Program-made: the position numbers and the translations under genes
NCBI GenBank assembly: GCA_034509425.1
Contig: JAVTVJ010001389.1
Location: forward strand, 186,001 to 250,000
Direction: 5' to 3'
Origin: Eopsaltria australis
Lineage: Eukaryota; Chordata; Aves; Passeriformes; Petroicidae
Length of the DNA stretch: 64,000 nucleotides
The notes under the pieces: model-generated
The model's database searches: none
What the model was told of the DNA's origin: nothing
The model's input: the letters and a program-made list of their open reading frames with translations, nothing else
Part shown: positions 1-10,565 of the stretch, piece after piece
How the letters are laid out: every line of letters begins with the position of its first letter
Numbering within the stretch: the stretch's first letter is position 1

Positions 1-1000
1 ATGTATATTAAAGATCTTCAATAATATGTAAGACAAATTTTTAGTAGTATAAACATGGGGACTGACATTACATGACAAAATAAGTTTAATACACTGACTG
101 CTGACTTCAGTGTTGTGTTTGAATTATGAAATTAATTTTGAGTGATAAATTAAAAACGCATTAGCTGACATGAAACAGAGAGTGAAAAACTAAAAAAATA
201 TATTTTATTATGAAGCTTAATATTTTTTCCCTGTGATTTGGAAGTGTATTTTATATGCTACACAAATAATGAAACACTTACTTGAGAAAAAAAACAAGAA
301 AAAAAAATCCCTTTAATTTCAATTTCTGAATTAAACATCCTGTAGTGGCAACAGAAGACTATAGGATTAGATCTTGATTCCAGGTTCACAATATCCACAT
401 TTTTTATTTCCATGGAACTAGTAGTAAAGTATCATGAAAACAGAATCTGCTCCTTCTCAGATTATTGAGTAATGTTACAGAATCAAATTTTTATAATGCA
501 TTTCATAAGAAGCAACATGAGAAAACATATCCAATATTTTTACAGAACAATCCTCAAGAAATAAACAATAATATAAATATCATGTTTTCACCTCCAAAGA
601 CAACTACCAATCTTGTGGAAATCAGTCTAGACACAAACAAATTAATATATAAAGAAAGCAGTAACTCAAACATATCAGCATAACCATTGAAGGTTTCTGG
701 ATAATCCACAGCTCCTTCAGAAGATGATGTTCTGACAGTGTTTGCAGATGGCTTAATAGAAACAATCTAAAAGAGAGTATTTAACAGGAAGATCATGGGC
801 AAGTACAAAATTATCTATCTGTTTATATGTCTCCGTCACTAAATCATCAGCCAAATACTTCTTTTTTTATGTTTCCTCATGGACACAATATTCATATTCA
901 TTAGATATTTCTCCACCATCCAGATTTGGCCAAATGATGGTTTCCTGTAGAAAGGAAACTTATTTGTTACCTGGTTTAGTTCAACCTCATTCAGAGCAAG
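1..1000. other. AT-rich non-coding stretch
   Basis: No supported gene or recognisable repeat is seen here. The DNA is AT-rich with several short A and T runs. The one longer open frame (465-683, plus) is rich in Asn, Lys and Ile codons as expected from AT-rich sequence and has no recognisable motif, so I do not call it a gene. If the exon-like segment starting at 1001 is a real first coding exon, its promoter and 5' leader would lie in this stretch; I see no convincing TATA box at a fitting distance. Confidence 0.5.
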
Positions 1001-1172
1001 ATGATGGATCTATTCCTTACTATTCTTTTTGAGTTTTGCCATTTAACATTATTTGTTCCTCCAATTGTCTCAAAACTTTTGGAAAATTCAGCTCTAGGCA
1101 CTGCAGATGAGGGCAAAGACTTCATAGAAGTGAAATTCTATTACACAAATGGCTTATCCAAAGCTTTTTCAG
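1001..1172 (+). other. Candidate first coding exon with signal-peptide-like start
   Basis: An ATG at 1001 (G at +4) opens a frame of 57 codons that runs into a textbook donor, CAG followed by GTGAGT at 1173. The N-terminus starts MMDLFLTILF and stays hydrophobic for about 25 residues before becoming charged and polar (ADEGKDFIEVKF), which has the shape of a secretory signal peptide and the start of a mature chain. The frame closes at TAA a few bases into the putative intron. The exon would end after the first base of a codon. I recognise no family. A 57-codon frame can arise by chance, so this is a gene-model hint rather than a gene call. Confidence 0.22.
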
Positions 1173-2554
1173 GTGAGTAACAGTCTTTCTATCTGTTTTG
1201 ACTGACTTGTAATGAAGTCTTACTAAAAGCATAAAATGGAAGATTGCTTCAGATGGACCTGTGTGTCTTCATTATTTTAAAGCAGAAAGAGGTGAAAGGG
1301 AATTTTTGAGAATCCTTTCTGTTATTACACAAGAACTTCAGTAGATTCTGAGAATATTCATAAAACATGCAATCTGCACTATAATATAGCAAATTCATCA
1401 GTGTACAGATATCTGACATTATATTTAGCAGGAATCCTTTTTAATAACTCCAATTGGTATGGCTTCAGTTGGCTTGATTTTGCAGAAAACGAATGCCTGA
1501 TACTTCTGTGGATCTGACTCACCTAGACCAACATCAATGAAGAAGCAATATCCGGATAGACTAGTCCTGATTTTCTTCCTTTCATAACATTTTTCATTCT
1601 TTTTCTTACTGCTGAGAAATAGAGGCTTTCCCTTGTTGATCTAGCCATTCACTCAAAAATTTATGTATGTTTAGAATTTTTTTTCCCAAATCAAGGGAGG
1701 TCCAGCCATGAGAGAGTGCTGAGGTTAAAATTTCAGCATGTACTGAAATATTCCAAGTTCTTTATAATTTCCTATCAGAACTAATATAATGGTTACTGCT
1801 TTCTCCAAAACTACAAATAAACTTCACTGCTATTAGGTACAAAGCCAGTTACATATACTTGATGTTCAGGTAAAATAAATCACTAAAATTTGTATTACAT
1901 GGGTATATACAATTGAGAAATCTTTGACAGTCTCCTGACTGACTCTAATTGTGAAAGACTCTCATGTACAAGTTTTTAAGAATAATTCTGTTATCTCTGA
2001 AAAGCTGAGCAGCTTGGTAAGTGCTGTTAAATGCTTTTTCAAATGCCTAATACATGCTCTACCCTCTGGGATCTTGACCAGCAGGGTGGAACAACTGGTG
2101 TTCATTATTGATGGGTTAGCAAATTTAGGGATCCACCAAGTCCTTTGCTTTTAAACCTGTGCTCTCTCTACACCTAATGAGAAATAGTATATTTTCTGAT
2201 GATCACACATTTAAGTTGTGAGTAACTCAGTATTAGCCTGATAAATGTTTAACTGAAATGCATATTTATAGCATCTCTTAAGAACCATTCCAAAATCAAT
2301 AAAAATATGAAAAAGCAGGATTTTTTACCATATCAGTTTTAGAGGACCTGTTTTACAGAATGTATCTACAGAAACCTCTTAGAGAAGCCTCTTATTGATG
2401 TGTATAAGCAGTGACTGTCCAATTGCCCAAAGGGTATTTTACATTAGACTTCACAAAAACTCAGGTATTTCAGAATGGAGAATGTTCTAGAAGACACATT
2501 TTTCTTCTCATAAAATCAATACTACTTTGTTTCAACATAACGGTGAGTTATTCT

Positions 2555-2580
2555 CAAAACCACCACAATTGGTGGTTTTG
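2555..2580. repeat. Perfect hairpin (11-bp stem, 4-nt loop)
   Basis: The left arm CAAAACCACCA is exactly complementary to the right arm TGGTGGTTTTG, with the loop CAAT between. Palindromes this perfect are uncommon by chance in one given place, but some are expected in 64 kb. No flanking structure suggests a transposon end or a microRNA precursor. Confidence 0.8.
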
Positions 2581-3550
2581 CCAGTGAAGTTATTCAAACT
2601 GGTTCAACAAATGCAGGAAAATGTGAGTTCTCCTATTAAAGTCCAAGGGATTTGCACACATTGAGACTCCTGAGATTCTTGTGCATGGCACAGGATCAGG
2701 AACATGGTGCCTGACTTATTCTGCAGTTGTGAAGCAAGTGAAAGGATTGAAATTTGATAGATATATTCCTGTTGTATTTCTGAAGATATTCAGATATTTT
2801 TGTTTTACCTTTGGAGTCACCACTTTCATTTACCTATGTAACACATATCTTATAACACCTGTTAAAACTGAAGGTCAGAGTCTGTAAAATTTTATCTTCA
2901 CAGCATCAATAAAATGTGAGAAAGAACTGGTTTCTGCAAATTGTGGAGGAGAAGCAGCGGCATGTGCACATGTCTACACTGCAGCTCCTAGAGCACCAGG
3001 CAGACACAAGTGAGGACCTCTATCAGAAGCCATTTCACAGGAGCCTTATTTAACACCTATCACAGCCACACTTGGTGCTGAGAGGCCACAGGGTCAGCTC
3101 TGTCAAGGAGTTAATTCAGATTCAAATTAACCACTTTTATAGCAAGTTAGTTTTACCCTGATGACTTTTTTGCTCCAGTTCACTCACCATCTAGTTGCAC
3201 CAACCCTTATGTAACTGAAAGGGAAGAGAGTGTTTGAGGCCAGGAGGTGAAGGAGCTGTGATCTGTGAGCTGCCAGAGTACAACGAGCACCAGAGGAGCT
3301 TTATGTCAGCTCATGGTACTGGTGGAAGTACAGGAGAGGCTCATCCTTAAAAGTAATTCTGCATCTGACTTGCCCTGAAATTAGTGCACTGAACCTATCT
3401 GACTTTTCAAAGGTCATGTAAAATATTTCCAAGAGTGCACAAGATTAACACAATTATGCTGGCTAGAATAGGTGAAAGAAGCCATTCCAATCCTGAGGGC
3501 CAAGAAAGCTTTACATATACCTTTGGTGATACACATATTTACTCAATAGT

Positions 3551-3641
3551 AACACCAAAAAAACAAAACAAAAAACAAACAAACAAACAAACAAAAAAAA
3601 ACAAACAAAAAAATCCACCCCCCCCCAAAAAAACCCCAAAA
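3551..3641. repeat. (CAAA)n-like and homopolymer low-complexity tract
   Basis: The stretch is built from A runs separated by single C bases, several of them regular CAAA units, followed by a run of nine or ten C and further A and C runs. It is a simple-sequence tract. The open frames crossing it (3435-3689 plus, 3543-3830 minus) are repeat translations rich in Lys/Gln/Asn or Phe/Leu and are not genes. Confidence 0.9.
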
Positions 3642-3875
3642 CTGTGGTTGCATAGAATTTTTCTGGGGGTTCTTGTTAATATGGTATAGTATTTTCACTG
3701 AAAAAATCCAGGTTTTAAGCAGCAGACAAAGGCCTCTTCTCACTATTGCTGAATTAGCCATTGAATTACACTCCCAAGACAGACCCACATTTTGAATCTT
3801 TGCAGGCACAACTAAGTCTATTAGGAGCAAAGATATCTCAGGGCTTTAACCAACATAAATATGCAAAAACGCTCC

Positions 3876-3891
3876 AAACCCTAACCCTAAC
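3876..3891 (+). repeat. Short telomere-like motif
   Basis: AAACCCTAACCCTAAC contains two and a half units of the vertebrate C-strand telomere repeat (CCCTAA). It is far too short to be a working telomere or a typical interstitial telomeric array. It may be chance or a minute relic of break repair. Confidence 0.6.
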
Positions 3892-4295
3892 AGGCTCCAT
3901 TTAACAACTCTGAGAGTGGTACTGGCAAAGGAGCTTCTTCTCTTGTATGAGCTGTTTCTGCACTGGCGGGAGGAGGGATAGCATTAGCTCTAGCAGTGCA
4001 GCTGTCCCTTGTGAGCACAGACAAGCCTTAAGGAGACAAGATACTGGCAGGAGGGCCAAAGTAAAGGATTCTGTTGGGCAGGTATCTGTGGATAAAAATA
4101 AAAGTCCCAACTGCTCTCTGTCACTGCTCTCTTTGGAAACAACAAAAATTTAAAACTGCCCCAGGCTGCCCAAAATTATTCCTTCCTAATGCCTATGCAC
4201 AGTGGGAGTCACAGAAGCAGGGTGTAGAAGTCAGCTAAGTTTTTTCAGCTGAATCCTTTTTCTGTGTAACTTCAGCTGTCCTGCTTTCTTTGCAG

Positions 4296-4435
4296 TACAG
4301 CACACACTGCTGATGTTGAAGGTCCTGAATGGCAGAAGCAGGATGGCAGAATATTTTATGAAGAAATACAGACCAGCTGTCTTCTTTGAGTGCTGCATGT
4401 CAAGCCAATCCTTCAGTTCACTTGCTTCATGGTGA
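4296..4435 (+). other. Candidate terminal exon, phase-compatible with 1001-1172
   Basis: A strong acceptor (pyrimidine tract then TTTGCAG ending at 4295) is followed by a frame that is open for 44 codons after two entry bases and ends at TGA, 4433-4435. The two entry bases fit the single leftover base of the segment ending at 1172, so the two would splice in frame into a product of about 102 residues. The peptide is basic in the middle (NGRSRMAEYFMKKYRP) and has a Cys pair (FFECC) near its end. I recognise no family. A clear polyadenylation signal close downstream is not seen. One matching phase in three is expected by chance. Confidence 0.18.
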
Positions 4436-7400
4436 CATTTTCCTTTTTTCTAAGACAAGAAAGAGGAGAAAAAGGAAGAACCTCCTGAACTAAGGACTTA
4501 AGTGTCACATGCAGATGAGAAACCAGTTCTATCCATTCAGAGACAGCATGTCTATCCTGTGTCTGAAGAAGTGAGTCCAGTATGACCGAACAAGATTTGA
4601 GATAGTCTCAAAATACTGATAGAAAGTGCCCTGATTCTCATAAGTTAATCACGTCAGACCCAGTCAAGTTAATTAGCAAGCAGTATTCTTGTTCTGTGAT
4701 CATCTGTGTTCTATATCATTCCTTATTTCCACTTGCTGCTGGAAAAATATTAGCAAACTTAACATTGAGGATGAATTGTATTTCTCATAAAACTTTTTTT
4801 AGCTTAAAATATATGTGGCAAATCTTTTTTAAGGACTTGTCAGTCACATTCCTTATCCATCCAGCATCCTTAATATCAAATGCATCATATACACTCCACC
4901 AGGGCTGTGCTTAGCTCAGTATAAAGACACAAATGAAGAATGAGTAGGGAAAATTTTTTCATATCATGTTTTACTCTACATGAAAGACATCCATGATAGA
5001 AAGTCTGTTTTGAGTATTAAAAAATAGAGGGGCACACCTTGTCTCCACGAGAATCAACAGTAGTTTCAGGAAGGACAAGGTTAGACTCAAAGACTCGGAT
5101 AATAAGAGACATCTCTCTTGATGACATTTTTGTATGAATGAAACTATTGCTTGTAATGAAAGTATATGCTCTGCCACATGGCCAAAATCCCTCACCTGTA
5201 CTGAATTTGTATCACTTAAAAGTTGCGAAGGCTTTTAAGTGCTATTGCCTCTGGACAAAAGTACTTGGTCATGAGGAATAAATTTTGTTTGTTACTACTC
5301 AAAATGATTCAAGGACATTTTATGTTCCTCTGTAGACAATTATACCTGTCACATCATTTGTTTTACTGGGGAAAGCTACATTTTTCCAGATTCTTTGTGT
5401 TTAATTATATCTCATTTAAAGGAGGTGGAAATCAATTTTTTTTCTATATGTGAAAAATGTAAAAAACCAAATGTTATTACTTTATTCATACCTCTGGAAT
5501 GATTAAATGGGGCACAAACATTCACAAGACAAAAAAAATGAAACCCCATTTAATTTACTCTTTTTTCCCCTCTACTCTCTAATTAGAGATATATTCCACA
5601 TTATCAACTGTAGTCTTTAAAATAAAAAGCATTTATTGAGGCCACCTCTAGAGTCTGCTAGGGTTTTTAGGTATAGCTTCTAAAATAATTGTATAGCTTC
5701 TAAAATAATTATAAGAGCAGTTTACCTTGTATAATAATAATTCCATAGAAGCCCACTGCATTCTTCATTATCAGCAAATGCCACCCACTTTGTCCTCTGC
5801 CATCCTTGGCACTGCTGCCTGCACCTGGTGCTGGACAGTCTGCAGCTGATCTGTCCATACAGAAAGAAAAGGGACTTAGACACAAGTGGGATTTGGTGGG
5901 ACTGTGCCTGCAGTGCTGTGTAGGAAACACTGCAGTGAGGGCAGAACTGAGGAGCTGCGTGGTGCCAAAGTCTGGCAGCAACCAGAGACTTGAGATCCAG
6001 CCCTCCCACCCATGGTGGGGGCAGAGGGGCAAAGATTAATGGGGATTAATGGGCTGTGTCGGGGTATTTTTAGCTTGATTCCACATTCATTTTGACATTA
6101 GTCTCTGACTCCTTTGCCTTTGCATGAACATTGCTCCAGCTGTTGTCAGGCAGGGTTTGAGATACATGCTGACCCTGTTGCCTTTGATGGCTGAGTGCAC
6201 CTCCAGCACATATTTATAGAAACCCCTGTGGAGGGGGCTGGATAGGCCACAAGGGCCAGTCCTCAAGACAGGAGCATCTGAACTGTGTCATTCATAAGGA
6301 ATATCTTTTGAACCCCCTTTAAAATCCCAAGGTCTCCATCTTCCTGCCCCACAATCAATTCCTGTGCCTCTTGACACTTTTCATTAAACTCCCTCCCTGG
6401 GATTTCCACACTTTGAAATGCAAGCCACCATTTCTTGTCCTGTAAAGGACACCACAGGGAACACACAGGCCCACTTTGCAGCAAATGAACTGAAAAACTG
6501 TTTTCACATTCCATTTTCTGTGTTCTGTGCAATAAACAGTGCTAAATCTTCTACCATTTGTTGTGGCTTTTGGTAACTTTTCCTCAATTCATTTCCATTG
6601 TTTCAGAGCTGTTACACCCAAACCTACATGCTATAATCCAGCTGAGACTTACAAATGTTCATTGGTACAGAAAGATTATTTTATATGACTTGATGATCAC
6701 CTAACCTAGAACAAGTTTTATCTTTTTGCAAAAGTAGGGCAACATTGCCTTGAGATCTCATTGAATCACCTGTATCTCCAGATTCTTTCTCTATGAACTG
6801 ATACCTCCTCCCTTACTTATTCAGATATTTCTTTTTCATCCCAAAGTATGGCACTGTGCCCCTTTCCATAGAAAGAAATCTTACTGTTTCGGCTAGGGCC
6901 TCCCTGGATTTACAACTACTCAGCAGTTCACATTTCTAGATTTTGAAAAGTATGGGAAAATGTTCTTAATATTGCAAGGCAAAGGTGATCTGTACATGAC
7001 TCCAGTGCTTCTACATTGTGTTATTCCTGCTGTGATTACCCAAAACCTTTGGATATATTTAGCACTCCCCAAAAATGCCAAAAATCATGTCTGCCACAGA
7101 TGGGACTCCTGGTGTTATATCTACCTGGCCAGATCTGCAGGAATAAGGAACTATGTGCCTTTTCCACCTGAGCATTGAAAACCAGCTGCAGACTATAATA
7201 GAAATTAATTCTATGTACATATAAACCATTGGTATTTAAACCTGACTTAGCACTTCTTCTTTGTAAATAATCATGCCCCTCACTATGACTGGTATATTTA
7301 TAGGGTACTGAAAATACTGTATGAAATTAAACAAAATAACAAATTCCATCTAATTTGTTACACTAAAAAGTGAAAATACAGAGATTTGGATTCAGGCAAA

Positions 7401-8218
7401 GAATAAAAAGGGAACCAATGTCAATCAGTTTCCACTCACTGATATCAGATTGTGTTTTCTACTACCTATGGAGTTACAAGCAAATTTAATTTTTAGATGA
7501 GACTTGAGTGGGTTTGTGAAGTGACTGGGATGAGGCTGTCCTCCATTCACTGGGAAAGTGAAGGAACAAACAGAATTCCAGCTATTGAAGTGAAAACAAC
7601 TCAATGAAATATTTAATAGATGAACCATAACAACAACTCCTGTGATTTTCAGGTGCCTACATATTAACATGTCTGTATGCATTAAAGTGTGTTGTTACAC
7701 ATCTCTGGATTGCATAAACATCCTATCTCTGATTTGTGATGTTTCCTTTTTATATTCAAAATGCTTGACTCTGAACAAAAAATGTGTTATACAAGACACA
7801 GCCACAAATGGTGAGAATGATCTCACTCAGTACCAGTGATTTATAATTTCAGTATGCAAGCTTATTTAGCTTGTGTAGTAAACTGTGGAAACATATATGG
7901 AGAGCTTTGGGTGGAATGAAGTTCTTTCCATCAGTCTTGGAGGAGATGTGATCAATTAGCTTAAAAGAGATGATTAACTGTTAGAAGGCCAAAGCTAAAT
8001 GAAGTAAAACCCATGATGTTTATAAGAGACAGGGAAGCAGACTTCAGAAGGGGGGTAAAATTAAAGCTTCAGTTTCAGATTCCTGCATAAGAATTTAAAT
8101 ATACTTTATATACAAATCCAAGAAAGTAGATGAGATGGTGATCCAGCAGCACAAGTCCATGTGGATTGTGTACATTGCTGCTCAGCAGAACAACTTCTCC
8201 ATGCCTTTCTCTTGATAG
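4436..8218. other. Non-coding stretch with a GC-richer patch
   Basis: No gene supported. At about 5750-6250 the DNA is GC-richer, and open frames overlap on both strands in several frames (5709-6039), the usual sign of stop-poor non-coding sequence rather than a gene. A short 11-bp tandem repeat of GATTAATGGGG type sits near 6034-6055. The 20-bp duplication at 5671 is listed separately. Frames at 7425-7839 have no motif. Confidence 0.45.
5671..5710. repeat. Perfect 20-bp tandem duplication
   Basis: GTATAGCTTCTAAAATAATT occurs twice head to tail with no mismatch, 5671-5690 and 5691-5710. The identity of the copies suggests a recent local duplication by replication slippage or microhomology repair. 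It is a good candidate for a small length polymorphism. Confidence 0.95.
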
Positions 8219-8346
8219 ATTTCTCAGCCCTGCCATACTCTGTCAGCACAGGAGTTTTCTGTCAGCGCACGAGCTTTTCTCTACGTGTCAGTGACAAACA
8301 TGTTGGCCCCATTTGCACTGCAGAAGAACCACACTGCAATGCACAG
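8219..8346 (+). other. Candidate internal exon
   Basis: A pyrimidine-rich acceptor (CTTTCTCTTGATAG, ending 8218; a second possible one ends at 8227) and a good donor (CACAG followed by GTGAGA at 8347) bracket a frame with no stop. The peptide contains four Cys (VFCQ, PICT, EPHC among them) and an SFSLRVSDKHVGP stretch that faintly recalls a beta-rich extracellular domain, but I cannot assign a family. It enters needing two bases of a codon and leaves on a codon boundary, so it could also follow 1001-1172 in frame. Evidence is splice motifs and openness only. Confidence 0.17.
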
Positions 8347-10449
8347 GTGAGAAATAGATCTATCGCCATGTTGCTTTATTGTGTGGCAATTCATTTTATG
8401 GATGTGATATGCCTACTAGAGAATGCAAAGAACATAACCAGAGAAGGGTAATCTTTTCTGGAGATATTTCAGCTGTAGTAAATTAGTGCATTGCCTTTGA
8501 TTTAACAGAACTGTACCAGTTAATGCAGGAGAGGGTTTGATTTACAGGACTCCTGGGAAGGAAGGAAAGCATGTGATCACTCTGTGGTTACTGTCTGTGG
8601 TTCAATATTAGCTAAATATCTGCATAAACTGAGACAATTTTAAGAAAAATACTCCCTTCTTTTCTTTCTTTCCTTTTATAAATTTATATGTATGGATTAA
8701 ATCCATAAGTTTTCATCTGTTGGACCTGAAATGAAAAGGAGTAGAAAGAAAGAAACAAGAAAAAAAAAGGAGATCAAGATAAAAATGAAAAGCAGAAAGC
8801 CTTAGCTGGCTGTGCTGGAGACTGTTCAAACAGCTCTTGTGCAAACCCCAGGTGAGAGAGATCATTTTAACAACGTGATTTTTAAAAAATGTTGTTACTA
8901 TTTGTAACCATTCAGTGTATCTCTTTTAAGAAAAACACAAGACAACAGGAAGAACAGAAAAGCAAGCAAGCAGCAAACAAACAAAAAAAAATCTAATCTG
9001 CAGTAAGGGAAGGATTAAAAAGTGGATTTAAGATAAAATATAAAACCATCAGAAAAGAGATTGTCCTTTGAAAGAAGAGGACTCGGGAGAAAGCAACTGG
9101 AAATGTAAGGAAGAGCTCAACACAAATGCTACTGCAGTACAAAGGTGAAGTAAGAAGCTTGGTGAGCAGCTGGGAGAGAACAGAACCAGGAAATGTGCCA
9201 GTGAGTGGAAAAGATTATTTTATTGTCTCTGATGCTGAGGAAAGGACAAAATCAGAAGCATGACTCAAACCATGTAAGAAGGCAGATCCAGGAGTTTTCA
9301 GGTCCTAGATATTCAGCTGGATACTATTTAATCAAATATATTTGAATAAAACCAAATATTCCTTTGAGTTTAACCATTTCCGACCCTAATTTCATATAAG
9401 TTATTTTTGCTCAGAAAGTGACTCATTTATGGAACCAGTTCTCAAGATTCATGGGTCCAATTATGAGCAAGAACTGTCATGTGGAGAAGAGGTGAAGAAC
9501 CACACACCTCCCTCTGCCCAGGCTGTTCTTGGCTCATTCACATCTCTGAGCACTGAATTCATTCACAAATTGGGAACTTCTCCTGCTGTTACTTTCTAGC
9601 ACATTTAGTGTAGTGCTGAATCCCAAATTAGTTGTGTGATGTTGCTAGGTTTTGATAAATGTTCCTATAAATTTACTGCAGTATTCCTTGCTTTGTTCAG
9701 AAAGGCTGCTTCTGTCAAAGACAGAAGTATAGCTTGAAATTAAATATTTTTAAGAAAATATTTTACGGTATAATTTCTTCACACAGAGCTACAAGAAAAC
9801 CCTGATCTATTATAGAATTATGGTATTAGCCTTTACACACTGTTAATATATAGGCTTTTAGTTAACCTAACAAGATTTTGCTGTGTGGCTGATGCATTAA
9901 CATGTGTATAAGTGAGCGCTTGTCCATAAGGAATCAGTCAGACTGTCACCAAAAACCAAGACAGGCAGCTCAGGCTCTGGGTAGAAACACCTGGGGATTA
10001 CACCAATCACTCTGAAGGGAATTAAAGCAATAGATTAACTGACCATAAGAGCAATTTTCCTTGTTCATGAGTCTGGATTTCCCTTGGCTGCCGGAATTGT
10101 AGATGAAAGCGGAAAACATCCTTGACCTTCTCTGTCAAATAAAATGCTTCTCCCTTTCTCTTTGTCTGATTTGCAGAAAAGTGGAGGTGTTTTTTTTTTT
10201 TTAGTGATTTAGAAGGTCTGAGAATTACAAAGAAAAGGTGTCAATAAAATAGTACCCTGGTTCTCATTTATTCTGCTGCGTCTTGACCCATAAAGATACA
10301 TAAGAGAATGTTTTAAAAGTTGTCAGCTTGTATCCTTGTAGTCTACCATACTTCCTGACTTCAAAGTCTGTGGTGCACCAGTTAGCTCGTGAATGCAGTA
10401 CAAATGCCTGAAATAAGACTGCATGGATCTGGGAAAACAGTACTGTCTG
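8347..10449. other. Non-coding stretch with purine-rich tracts
   Basis: No gene supported and the longest open frames are short. Purine-rich, A-dominated tracts lie at about 8730-8800 and 8930-8995, and a 13-T run at 10190-10202. These are low-complexity sequence and may mark old retroposon tails, but nothing recognisable is attached to them. Confidence 0.45.
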
Positions 10450-10565
10450 GAGAGAGGGGATAGGTGCTCAAATCCTTGCTCTGCCTGTAACTCTCAGTGC
10501 TGCCCTTGGCAAGAAAACTTGTCTGGCTTCCATTTTTCTATCAGAAAAATACAGGAAATACAGGC
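10450..10565 (+). mobile_element. MIR-like SINE relic
   Basis: The order of blocks follows the core and 3' part of MIR-type tRNA-derived SINEs: a 'caaatcc-tgctctgcc' block at about 10469-10483, then 'cccttggcaag' at 10503-10513 (MIR: ccttgggcaag), a 'ctggcttccatttttct' block (MIR: gcctcagtttcctc), and an A-rich end with 'cagaaaaatacagg' (MIR: ctgtaaaatgggg). Divergence is heavy, as expected for an element active before mammals and birds separated. Identification is by eye against remembered consensus, so boundaries are approximate. Confidence 0.55.

Larger units (their letters stand above)
1173..4295. other. Non-coding stretch; possible intron
   Basis: Mostly AT-rich DNA without a supported gene. 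It would be intron if 1001-1172 and 4296-4435 are exons of one transcript. A somewhat GC-richer patch lies at about 2930-3320, with no motif I can assign; it could be an unrecognised old LTR or DNA-transposon remnant. The hairpin at 2555, the CAAA tract at 3551 and the telomere-like motif at 3876 are listed separately. Confidence 0.4.

Noticed and set aside
3435..3830. Lys/Asn-rich plus frame and Phe-rich minus frame
   Set aside because: Both are translations of the CAAA and homopolymer tract.
5709..6039. Three overlapping frames on both strands
   Set aside because: Simultaneous openness in several frames marks a stop-poor GC-richer patch, not a gene.
6670..6720. CR1-like 'gacttgatgatcacctaacctagaac'
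   Set aside because: Only a dozen or so bases match a CR1 3' block and neither side continues the match.
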